This document shows positions 22,523-31,372 of a DNA stretch of 64,000 nucleotides, one piece after another; position 1 is the first letter of the stretch, and every line of letters starts with the position of its first letter. The notes beneath the pieces were generated by a model, which did no database searches, was not told the origin of the DNA, and saw only the letters and a program-made list of their open reading frames with translations. Made by a program: the position numbers and the translations under genes. The DNA comes from Anoplolepis gracilipes (lineage: Eukaryota; Arthropoda; Insecta; Hymenoptera; Formicidae): positions 11,325,001-11,389,000 of the forward strand of contig NC_132979.1 of the NCBI RefSeq assembly GCF_047496725.1, given 5' to 3'.

Positions 22523-22909
22523 AGTTTTTGTGATGTTATGCTTTCAATACAGTCTTATTTTTATAAACATTTAATAATTTATTTATGCATGTTTTACTAA
22601 TAATACAATCTGTGCGTTTTACAACTGTGTGTGATTTATCTTATGTGATTAATTGAAATGTACTAATGTGTTCTATTCAGTGTGATTTTCTTTGTAACTT
22701 TTTTTATTGCATGTTTTGTTCTTGTTTGTTTTCTAATATTATATTTTATTGTAATATTATATTTTGCGTTCTTTTATGGTGATGGATTTATAACATTTTT
22801 AAATTTCTTTCTTATGTCTTATTTATTTGGATATTTATAGAAAAATATGTATTTATTTATTAAGAGAATTTATTATGTGTGTTTTATATTGTGTATTTCA
22901 TATTGTTAC

Positions 22910-22962
<53 letters not shown>

Positions 22963-24000
22963 GTGCATGTATATATGTATTTATGCATGTGAGTGTTGTG
23001 TGTATAGAATTATTTATATTAATATATGTTATATTTGCTCTTATTTATTTTATTTTTTTTAAATTTAGATTCACATGTCCATCGTGATCTTGAATAGCAT
23101 AGCAGCATTAAAGTAAGCAACCAAAATTTATTAATTACAAATTTACAAAATTAAATAGTTATATATTATGAAAAAGTAATATTATTCTATTATGTATCTT
23201 TATTATAATTTATTGTAATTTTAAAAATTCTTTTCTATTCTCTTACTTTTTCTTGTTTGTACTGAGGTGGATCGAGTAGCTGAGGTACAAATAAGTAAAG
23301 GAGTTGAGAAAAGAAGAGAATATTTACTAATATACATAATTTATAATAAATGTAAGTCCACTTGCAAATTATTATAAATATAATTAGATATAATTAGATG
23401 TAATTAGATTTAATTTACTATTATTTAATAGTGCTACTAATATTATCATTTAAATTCTTGTATTAATTCTTATATTAGATAAATCTCTGTATTCATTTAT
23501 ATCAAATTATATATAATATAATATTAATAAATGTTATTTTATTTTAGAAGTATTACAATTTTAAAGTAAGTCTTTATCTTCAACAGAATAATATGTAATA
23601 TACTTATCTGTGTATATTGCAATATTGTATACAATTGTATATTAATAAAATTAATATAATAAATAAATTTAATATAATTATATATAATTGTGATTTTTCT
23701 AACAATTATGATTAATTATAATTTTAACACTACATTTAATATATATACATACATTTAACATTACATTTAATATTTTAAAAATAATTTATAATTTTCTCTT
23801 TCTTGTTCCTATTATTTTATATTATATATTATAATTATCTTTTGTTCTATTTTTACATATATTACAATTATCTTTTGTATTTTTTAATTTTTATATTTTT
23901 TTTGCTTTTTTAATATATTATTAACAATTTGTCTCTGTATATCTTTAAAATATATTATTTTGAGTTCTAACAACGTCATTCTATCGACGCTATTAGCACT
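22523..24000. other. 3' non-coding part of the P-like element
   Basis: AT-rich DNA with a (TA)n run at 22914-22960. No coding frame is seen. The ORF that enters from the right is the PolB frame read through the transposon end and has no meaning beyond 24188. Confidence 0.55.
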
Positions 24001-24049
24001 AACAGCGTCTCTTCGAACCCATATGTCTGTATCAATGAAAGAAAGAGAT

Positions 24050-24187
24050 GAAAAATGAGAGAGTAAGCGAGAGAGAAGTTTAGATGGTGTTACGATCAAC
24101 TCCCTTATTTCGCGCATGCGCACTCCGTTTTGGCCAACACTGACATCAAAGGTGCCGACAGGGAGTTGCGCTACTGTATATACTGTG
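24050..24187 (-). repeat. Right terminal and subterminal inverted repeat of the P-like element
   Basis: Ends GCTACTGTATATACTGTG, the exact complement of the left tip. The GATCAACTCCCTTATTTCGC and CGTTTTGGCCAACA blocks are the inverted counterparts of the left subterminal blocks. Confidence 0.85.
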
Positions 24188-24591
24188 ACATTGCTGTGTT
24201 TTTGCATAACGACTCGCACGTGCTTGAGCACAATGTCGCTCGCGTCTTCCAAAAATTGACGAGGTTCGATGTGATTATAATTTATAACCGCACCAGTCCA
24301 GATACGACCTTCGAATGCCGTATCAATCTCTCGCCAAATCAATCCATTTTCTCGCGAACTGCATCCTGCACCCGCGTGTACGAAACGTCTGCGCAACACA
24401 TTTTTCAGTCCTTCGAGTCGCGCGATTCGAGCAATCAGCGATTGTCGATTTCCGATCGATAATCGTGGTCGTTTAATTCGACTTTGTTCTTCCAACAACT
24501 CGATGCATTCGTCACATTGCGCCTCCCACGCAATGTACTCCTCCACTGAATTTACCCGAGTGGATTGCTCCCCCACAATTTGCTCCGCCAT

Positions 24592-25371
24592 GTTTTTCAG
24601 ACCGAACAAGATGCACGACTCGAAAATAATGGGGATGCATCTCTTTGCAGCGATTTTATATCGCGATTCATAGAAGTTTCTATCACGCATTTCGCGATTT
24701 GTTATCTAACGATAACGTCATGTCGAAAATAATTTTTTTGCTGTATTTCAAATATTAGCAGCTGCACATTGGCGCTTGAAAATTTTGCAGTTTCAAATTA
24801 CATGCAGCTGCATTTCGTGATTTGTCATATTTCATTGGATTGTCACCTATGGGCGATGTCATCTCAAAGATTTGTCATATTTCGAATATTAGCAGCCATA
24901 TATCGGCGCTCGAAAGATTTGAAGTTTCAAATTACATATAGTTGTCATTTAACCTTGACAATTTTGCGGTTTGTCACGCACACTTTAAACATTTTAGTAA
25001 GATTTGTCAGCGCATGGATAATTTGTAGTTTCAAATTACATGCAACTGCGAGTTACTTTTTGATAATTTGTCACGTACATTTAGAATATTCAGGTGTGAT
25101 TTCATTAGAAAATGTTGTCGTACCTCGGCGTATGGAAAATTCAGCTAAAATCTTTGGGGATGATGTAATTATTAATTAGCAGCTGTATATAGGCGCTTGG
25201 AGAAAAAAGCTTGCTGTATCAACAATCACCCCCTCCACATTGCAATTTGTAGTGCTAAATTGTGAACAATAACCCCTCTACATTGCAGTGTGTAGTGCTA
25301 AATTGTGTTTTAATACTTAAAATAATTTAGTATCGTGTCAATCATTTGTGGTCTCCGCTAAAGGAAGCAAC
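24592..25371. promoter_or_regulatory. Divergent PolB/accessory promoter region with iteron-like repeats, copy A
   Basis: The 780-base gap between divergent starts holds three copies of TTTCAAATTACAT(G/A) (24791, 24925, 25029), three copies of ATTAGCAGC followed by GCGCT(T/C)G (24754, 24888, 25175), and a 43-bp-spaced pair of CATTGCA(A/G)T.TGTAGTGCTAAAT (25238, 25281). A TTTAGTATCG motif lies just before the plus-strand gene and is shared with two other genes in copy B. Confidence 0.6.
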
Positions 25372-26114
25372 ATGAATTATTACGTCCCGATTGCGGACAC
25401 TCTGCCAAAGAAAGAGTAAGTTTTATTTTTTTAAATAATATTTTTATTATTTATATTAGTTTTAAATAATATTTTTAATATTTATATTAATATTATATTT
25501 TTAATAACATTTTTCTAAAATTTTGTAGCATTTCATCCGAGTCTCGTCGCGCGGGTCGTATTTTGGGAAGAAGGTATGCTCTAACCCCGACATCATACAA
25601 ATACTTGGAGATTGGAATAAGCGTCGGAGCTATGTCATATGTGAAATTACTTGTTGGTGATAACCGAGGCAATCAAATAGTATTGCCTATCATTACCTGG
25701 CACTCATTGATGCAGAAACATGCTGATATTGAACTACATGTACAATCGACTGAAAGTAAGCTATTATGGATCTGCGATCTATCTATCCAAATGATTACAT
25801 TAACTGAATCCAAGATTGTTAAATTAACATTATCTAATAATTCTTTGTATATGCATCCGCAAACATTGGTGCATTTATTCGATTTTGAAGACTGTATCGA
25901 TCATATGCATTTCTGGCTGTGTCAGAATACATATATTGTTAATGAAAAGTTTAAACAATTTGTTAGCGTTTTACAACGCAACAATATCACTGATGTTTAC
26001 GATGCGGTAAAAGTGATACGTGAAAGTGACGCGTTTGACGGCAAATCACTCGTAGATTGTGAATTGTTAACATATGCTGTAAATGATTTACTCTATGATG
26101 TTTGCAATAAATAA
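25372..26114 (+). CDS. Spliced conserved Polinton protein, copy A
   Basis: Exon 1 (25372-25415, start MNYYVPIADTLPKK) and exon 2 (25529-26114) join across a 113-base intron with GTAAGT donor and TTGTAG acceptor. The join continues in frame into SRRAGRILGRRYALTPTSYKY. The body has LEIGISVGAMSYV, WHSLMQKH, LLWICDLSIQM and HLFDFEDCIDH, and ends YDVCNK. About 210 residues. The B copy has the same exon structure but a frameshift. No named family is recognised. Likely a late or accessory protein expressed divergently from PolB. Open in this copy. Confidence 0.65.
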
Positions 26115-26170
26115 ATTACCGTTTTTATTACTGATTTTTATTATTTCTTTCTTCGCCTATTCTTTATAAA

Positions 26171-26449
26171 ATGTTAATATTAGATGATGTACAAGTACGT
26201 ACATATAATGAAATGAAACGACTGTGCATTATATCTTTTTATTATAAACCTGGGATTTCTGTTAAACACTGTATATCGTGTTTCATGCGATTACCGGAGA
26301 GGTCACAGATTGGGAGTGATGTGGTACGCACACATCGAAGTAAAATTTATCAACAAATCCGTGATTTACATGAATGCGGTGGATGTCTGAGACCGGTGTA
26401 TCAATTAATACCGTGTAATTTTTGTCTGTTTCGTACGAAAGAAGACTAA
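26171..26449 (+). CDS. Small Cys-rich protein (possible zinc ribbon), copy A only
   Basis: 92 residues starting MLILDDVQVRTYNEMKR. The C-terminal part has HECGGC followed about 14 residues later by CNFC, a four-cysteine arrangement that could bind zinc. It follows the spliced accessory gene by 56 bases on the same strand. Copy B lacks it between the homologous gene and the right terminal repeat. Not recognised. An intact ORF in a decayed element gives moderate confidence. Confidence 0.5.
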   Translation: MLILDDVQVRTYNEMKRLCIISFYYKPGISVKHCISCFMRLPERSQIGSDVVRTHRSKIYQQIRDLHECGGCLRPVYQLIPCNFCLFRTKED

Positions 26450-26531
26450 TATATGAAAAATAAAATTATTATTGTGTAAGTGTCGCGATAAGATGTGGTG
26501 GAGAGAACGCTCCGACGCCCTCGGTGGCTCT

Positions 26532-26603
26532 GTGATTTCTATTGTGCAGTTTTTGCGAAATCGTGAAATTGGTTTGCCAAAGACTTATACGAGATCGCAG
26601 TAG
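26532..26603 (+). pseudogene. Truncated accessory gene (QFLxNREIGLPKTYT), copy A
   Basis: Reads VQFLRNREIGLPKTYTRSQ and ends at a stop formed at the junction with the copy B terminal repeat. The same N-terminal sequence heads the intact ORF at 28289-28591 in B. The start codon is GTG here, ATG in B. Only the first 24 codons remain, so copy A ends inside this gene. Confidence 0.7.
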
Positions 26604-27451
26604 ATATAATAAGAGAGTTCTAATACAGGGACCTGAGAGGGATGAGGTAAGCGGGGGAACCGTTTATCTCACCTCCCTGGTACTGATATGAGGGGGGGGG
26701 GGACCAAATGCCCCCCAAATTGAGGGAAAAGGGGGGAAGGAAGGGGGTACTTATAATTCCGCAGGTGGAGGGAGTGTCCTCTCCGACTGATTGCGGAGGT
26801 CTGATGGTGAGAGAGAGGAATGTCAACTGTTATAGATAAAATATTCACCCCACTCGGTTTATCCATAATGTATATTTGCAATAAATAATTAGATTAATAT
26901 TAATAAATTTTTTATATCTCTATGGTAACGACGCGATAGGCGTTTGCAACGCGGTAGAGAGAGACGGTGCTATAGGCGTTTGTAACGCGGTAGAGAGAGA
27001 CAGTGCTATAGGCGTTTGCAACGCGGTAGAGAGAGACGGTACTATAGGCGTTCTATATAGCGTAGGACAAGGAGAGTATGACGTGGTGTAAAAAGGAAGG
27101 CGCTGTATGTGTAGGACAAGGAGTGCATGATGATAGGAAAAGGAGAGCATGATGGTAGGAAAAGGAGATATAGGTGCGAGAGAAAAGAATAGAGAGGAAG
27201 GAGGATAGCGAGAAGGAGAGCGTGTTATGGGTGCGAGAAAAAGAATAGAGAGGAAGGAGGATAGCGGAAGCGCGATAAGACGGAGGCTATGGCGTACGCG
27301 AGAAAAAGATAATTTTTGTATGTTAAGTTTTTTTTATAATGTTAAATGTTATCTTATTATATATCTTATTATCTAATTATATCTAATACAGAGGAAGAAG
27401 GATGGGATAGATGAAGAAGGCGCAAATAAATAATATATATAAATGAGTTTA
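26602..27451 (+). repeat. Left terminal inverted repeat of copy B
   Basis: Matches the reverse complement of 51460-52230. From outside inward: TTCTAAT, GGTAAGCGGGG, a C/G-homopolymer block, TCTCCGACTGATTGCGGAGG, an AT block, four 36-bp units (TAGGCGTTTGCAACGCGGTA), purine-rich tract, TTGTATGTTAAG, GAAGAAGGCGCAAATAA. No coding content. ORFs here are shadows. Confidence 0.88.
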
Positions 27452-27545
27452 ACATAAATGTTTATTTATAAAAGATATAAAAATATGAAAATTGTTATAT
27501 GATCTATAATTTTTATTATCTAACGAGATATAAAAATTTAAAAAA

Positions 27546-28123
27546 CTAAAAATCCGTTGGAACAAAGCGGAGGGGGAACTCGTGACGGCTGCGTCTGTAA
27601 CAGAAAAGAAAATGAACATTTTTATTAGTACTTTAAAAATATTTAAAATTTGCGTATACTTACAATATGAGAGGTTCCTCTCCGAATAACCTGCGGAGGC
27701 CGATTATATCCACATAGAAATGTGGAAACTCCGGGTCGAGAACTCGGGCCACGGGACGATTGCACCACAAATCCTCACACTCGGCGCGCGCTCTCTCTCT
27801 CGCCCGCACCCAGCGCATCCTCTTCTTGTGCGCGATGTTAATGTACCCAGGGATCGGATACGTATTTATTCGGAAAATCTATAAAAAATTAATTAATATA
27901 AATATATTATAAATACAAAAAAGCGTATAAAATAATAATAAAAACTACTTACATCTCCGAATAAAACGTCCAACAGCGCCTGGAATAGGGCGCGGGCCAA
28001 ATCTCGCGCTCGCCGAAGTGACCGGCGGCGATGGTACTGGCGATGGGTAATCCCCTCAGGAACACGAAGGCGGCGAAAGCCCGTCTCGAAAAGCGCATCC
28101 ATAAACGTCACAATTTGCGACAT
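27546..28123 (-). CDS. Small spliced Polinton gene, copy B (intact)
   Basis: Three exons, 28123-27953, 27878-27664 and 27594-27546, joined by GTAAGT/ATAG and GTAAGT/CAG sites in consistent phase. The product starts MSQIVTFMDALFETGFRRL and continues ARDLARALFQALLDVLFGD. Exon 2 gives IPGYINIAHKKRMRWV, Arg/Glu-rich ECEDLW and LRRLFGEEPLIL. The protein ends FVPTDF. About 145 residues, basic N-terminal half. The open frame and splice conservation against A show that it is a genuine gene. Function unknown. Confidence 0.7.
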
Positions 28124-28288
28124 TTTTTTAACTTAAAAAATGCACTTACTGCACCACAGTCAGACACTTTATGTCAGCTCCAACGGAGTTAGACCACGTC
28201 TCGGGAAAGAAGAGTAGGGGACGTATAGCAGCATCTAGGCTTAAATTACGCAGCAAGGTCGATAGACAAAAGATTCTTTGATCCTTTT

Positions 28289-28591
28289 TCAGTTTTTTTC
28301 AACACATGTGTGTGTATTAAATGAGTTATGTACAAGTCGCTTTCTTCTTTCTTCTAAAAAGTCTATCCTTCTTTCTCTTTTTATCTGTAGCAGTCTCTCT
28401 TTTCGAAGATACTTCATTTCCGCAACAACAGGATCTTCAAATTGCATAAGTTCTATATCGGTATTTTCATTGATCACATCACATAAAAAATCTATATCGT
28501 CACGGATCTCGAAAAATAGTTTTAGCGATTTTGTATAAGTCTTTGGTAAACCAATTTCACGATTTTGTAAAAATTGCACTACAGAAGTCAT
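28289..28591 (-). CDS. Accessory coiled-coil protein, copy B (inverted relative to copy A)
   Basis: 100 residues starting MTSVVQFLQNREIGLPKTYT. The C-terminal half is very basic/acidic and helical (EMKYLRKERLLQIKRERRIDF). In A the same gene is on the plus strand at the right end; here it is on the minus strand at the left end. It brings about 290 bases of upstream DNA matching the PolB/accessory promoter. Not recognised. Confidence 0.6.
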   Translation of the reverse strand: MTSVVQFLQNREIGLPKTYTKSLKLFFEIRDDIDFLCDVINENTDIELMQFEDPVVAEMKYLRKERLLQIKRERRIDFLEERRKRLVHNSFNTHTCVEKN

Positions 28592-28599
28592 GGCACTAC

Positions 28600-28890
28600 C
28601 GAAGGCGTTGTAGTTTTATGCGATACTAAACTATTCAAAGTACTGCGAGCAATTTTTTAATATTGCAAAACGTAATGAGGAAGGGATCCCCACGTGCTTT
28701 CTCGAGCGCCGTGTGTGGCTGCCGTATGATGAAATCGATTCAAATATTCGGTTACAAATGTATACGACAAAGCGTGAGATATAAATTTTGCTAAATGAAA
28801 ACATATACAGAATGCCGACAGTACGAATGTTTGCGCTAAAGAATAACGTTTCGCATAGTGGGTGGGCATTATCATGTATATTTAATTTGA
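28600..28890 (-). promoter_or_regulatory. Inverted copy of the PolB/accessory promoter
   Basis: The reverse complement matches 45690-45987 plus the first bases after the copia element (50672 on): GTACTTTGAATAGTTTAG, CATTACGTTTTGC, TCGAGAAAGCACGTGGG, GTTTTCATTTAGCAAAA. It shows the uninterrupted site where copia inserted in the other copy, and drives the accessory gene at 28289-28591 through a TTTAGTATCG element. Confidence 0.75.
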
Positions 28891-28904
28891 TTATAAATAT
28901 AATC

Positions 28905-29165
28905 AGGCGTTCTATAGTATGATGTGGTGTAAGAATAAAGGTGCTGTATGTGTAAGACAAGGACTGCATGATGATAAGAAAAGGAGAGCATGATGATAGG
29001 AAAAGGAGATATGGGTGCGAGAGAAAAAATAGAGAGGAAGGAGGATAGCGGGAAGGAGAGCGCGCATGGTGAGAAAAGGTCAGCGCTATAGGCATAGGAC
29101 AAGGAGATTATAATGTGTAAGGAAAGGAGAGAGCATGGTGGTAAGGAAAGAAGAGAGCAAAGGAG
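28905..29165 (+). repeat. Internal block of terminal-repeat sequence (first)
   Basis: Matches 27040-27250 of the left TIR in the same orientation: GGCGTTCTATA, GTGGTGTAA, GCTGTATGTGTA, GACAAGGA.TGCATGATGATA, AAAAGGAGAGCATGATG. It lies between the inverted accessory block and the next Polinton gene, where no terminal repeat is expected. Confidence 0.8.
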
Positions 29166-29266
29166 AAGGCAACAGTAAAAGAAATATAAAAGTATAAAAA
29201 TTCCAAATTTATTCTAAATAAAAAAATTTAATTACAGAATATAGAAAATAATACTTGAAGTATAGT

Positions 29267-29787
29267 TTAATGTAAATATGGGTTGATTGAACCTTCATGA
29301 TAATGATTCGACCACCAATTGAATATTTTAAATACATTTTGTAAAGCGCAATTTCGTACATGTCTATCGCAACGCAGAGTAGCATCTAATTTATCTAAAG
29401 CAGGAACGTCATCATAGTTGTTATCCAATGTCTCGATAATAAGACCGATTTTCGCATCGTCTTCCAGTAAATTTGCCAACCATTCTCGTTTTTCATGTCC
29501 TTTGACATACACTCGAGAAGATGCAATTTCAACGTTACGGCGTAAGTGATTAAACGTTTGGTCATGTAGTATGGAATGTTTCCATCTTCCTATTGCAGGT
29601 TGTGATGTTTTCCAATTAACCATGCAACTTGAGATCTCTCAGACCTCGTGTGCAAACGGAATGGTGTAAGACTCGTAAAAATATAATGAGAAAGTACAGA
29701 TCCTTTTGTCAGAATCGCAATTTCTTTCACGATAAATTTTTTATCGATAATAAATCCTTGAAGATCCACAAACGTTGGCACAACCAT
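29267..29787 (-). pseudogene. Conserved Polinton protein with HHNLQ motif, copy B
   Basis: Begins MVVPTFVDLQGFII at 29787 and runs through ILTKGSVLSHYIF and KHHNLQ. It then shifts frame in the middle (near 29600) and continues SSRVYVKGHEKREWLANLLEDD, YDDVPALDKLDATL and NVFKIFNWWSNHY. Same architecture as 7725-8241 in A, where the start codon is lost instead. Unknown function. The conservation of HHNLQ and the Lys/Glu-Trp-Leu segment across copies suggests a folded enzyme-like protein, but I cannot assign it. Confidence 0.65.
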
Positions 29788-29789
29788 AA

Positions 29790-30295
29790 TGAAAATGTAT
29801 TGGCGAGAACTACGACGAACGACTGATGTTAATCATCGAGTATTGCAAGTTTTTATGTTATAACATTGGAGGGGATAAATTAGTGATTTATCGTGGAAAA
29901 TTATATAAATATAATAATTCGTTACTCACTCAACTTTCTAATAAAGTACAACCTATTTTTCTATCCTCAATTTTACTCCTGAGGGCCGTTCTTGGTTGTC
30001 AAGTAAATCTGAGAAAGTATAAGATACTTGAATAATGTAATGAATACAGCGAAATTAGTAATGATGTCAGTTAATTAGATTACGGCGAGAATAAGACTGC
30101 TCTCTTTTGCTGCTGCAATAGTTTCGATTGTCCTTTCTTTATCTAATGAGATGGGGATTTTAGCTTATGGAATGCTGTTGCTCTCTCTCTCACTCTTGTA
30201 GTATTGTTCCGGTGATCCGGTATGCGATTCTCCAATTTCGTTTACAGAAGATTTGAACGTTGGTTGATAAGACGAGCGTTCTTGCTCGTGCTGAT
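29790..30295. other. Spacer without a supported gene
   Basis: Between the HHNLQ gene and the MCP end. One short plus-strand ORF (29826-30035) has no support. No repeats of note. Confidence 0.5.
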
Positions 30296-31368
30296 TCATG
30301 TAATTTTACGTACTACGTTCGTTAGAGGATTGTATTCGACAACGCGATCATGCAAAATGAGACAATAAGCGGTAGTGTTTGTTGGCACATTTTCTTTTAA
30401 ATCAAATTCTATTCTTACGTCTACGGTAGCATTTTTCACCGATTCGTTTTGTCGAGAACAATCGATAATTACAAACGGACCGTAAAGCAGAAACAGTGAG
30501 ACGGTGAGACTCGGTTCGAGGTACTCGTATCCGTAATAGTTTTTGCAGAAACGCGCGTATGTGTCGTATAGAATCGACCATTTGTTTTTACCGAAATCCA
30601 GATTCATGTCGTCGTACGGATAACATTCCGAGTTCAGATAAAGTTTCACGTTTTGTTAATTTGCAGTCGTCGAATTTACTCATATCCTCGAGCGTAACAT
30701 TCTTCCGGCCTGTTTGCAGAGCAAAGATAACGTATCGTGGTTTCTCCAGCTGAGTCGCGGTCTTAAGGGCCCACGAATGCTTGGTTGTACGCTGCAACAG
30801 CAGAAACTCGTACAGATCCCACGAGCGAAAACCCATGCTGAGGTAGCGTCCGCTTTCCAGAACGCGCAGCATAGACAGCTTCTTAATTTCACTCAACAGC
30901 ACATGTGGCATTCGCCATTGTATCTTGAATATGTTGATCACAGGCTCCACCGCCGAAGCTCCAACCAGACAATTGTTGTCATTGCGCGATCGTATTAAGA
31001 TCAACTCGTGACGAGCGTTAATTACTATGCGTCTGTAATTCTCGCAAAATCCCAATAATATGTAGAGCGGTACGCAAAAATTAAAGTGTCCATTCACAGT
31101 AGTTGGATCACTCCAGCCAGCGTTTCTCATAATCACACTTCTATCGGATGATATTGTTACATAGTTTTTGAGCATACTTGTTATTCCCACATTTCTGTTG
31201 CGATCAATCTCCACGCCATTAAGTTCGTATCGAATCTCATCAAACATGAATGCGACGCAATTATTTTGCAGTACCACATTAGATCCGTCAGTTGGATTGT
31301 TTATCTTTAATTCTCCCTCGATGTATAAGAAACTCTCGTACGGCAATGTATACAGATCCTGTTGTTGT

Positions 31369-31372
31369 ATGG
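31369..31372. repeat. ATGG target duplication (left)
   Basis: ATGG before the insertion, repeated at 33930-33933. Removing the insertion and one ATGG restores the alignment with copy A. Confidence 0.75.

Larger units (their letters stand above)
18395..24187 (+). mobile_element. P-element-like (THAP) DNA transposon inserted in PolB of copy A
   Basis: 5793 bp. Perfect 18-bp terminal inverted repeats, CACAGTATATACAGTAGC at the left and its complement at the right, are flanked by ACATTGC direct repeats. The PolB frame of copy B reads straight across the equivalent site, so the insertion post-dates the Polinton. The element carries one multi-exon THAP transposase gene on the plus strand, now frameshifted. 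Confidence 0.92.
15096..24591 (-). pseudogene. Protein-primed DNA polymerase B, copy A (split by a P-like transposon)
   Basis: The start at 24591 (MAEQ) aligns with the B start. The segment 24591-24188 is separated from 18394-15096 by the P-like element. In order: an N-terminal region with a DNACFAWAVAAALYP motif (about 18075), a C2H2-like zinc finger split by a 73-base intron (17715-17643), exonuclease motifs VYADLECVL and LSGYDSHFI, an inserted CYICEKPF..DHCHLT..GPAHSNCNL treble-clef segment (about 17100-17215), YLKTDVLLLAD, motif A FDVNNLYGWA, motif B NNLY/NAVFGKTMEN and motif C YTDTDSLIY. Several frameshifts (near 18105, 17757, 16440, 16055, 15880, 15350) make it non-functional. Confidence 0.85.
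5170..26601. mobile_element. Maverick/Polinton element, copy A (decayed)
   Basis: It contains the Polinton hallmark set: double-jelly-roll-type MCP, penton-like protein, adenain-like protease, FtsK/HerA-type ATPase, retroviral-type integrase with chromodomain, and protein-primed PolB. Only a truncated left terminal repeat remains. On the right the element stops inside an accessory gene (26532-26603), where the outer end of the copy B terminal repeat begins. A 5.8-kb P-like transposon lies inside PolB. Almost all genes except the protease contain stops or frameshifts. Confidence 0.9.

Noticed and set aside
22847..23062. Plus-strand ORF rich in Tyr and Ile
   Set aside because: Produced by an AT dinucleotide run in the non-coding end of the P-like element.
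26930..27060. 36-bp direct repeats as a CRISPR array
   Set aside because: Units are contiguous without unique spacers, lie inside a transposon terminal repeat, and the genome is eukaryotic.
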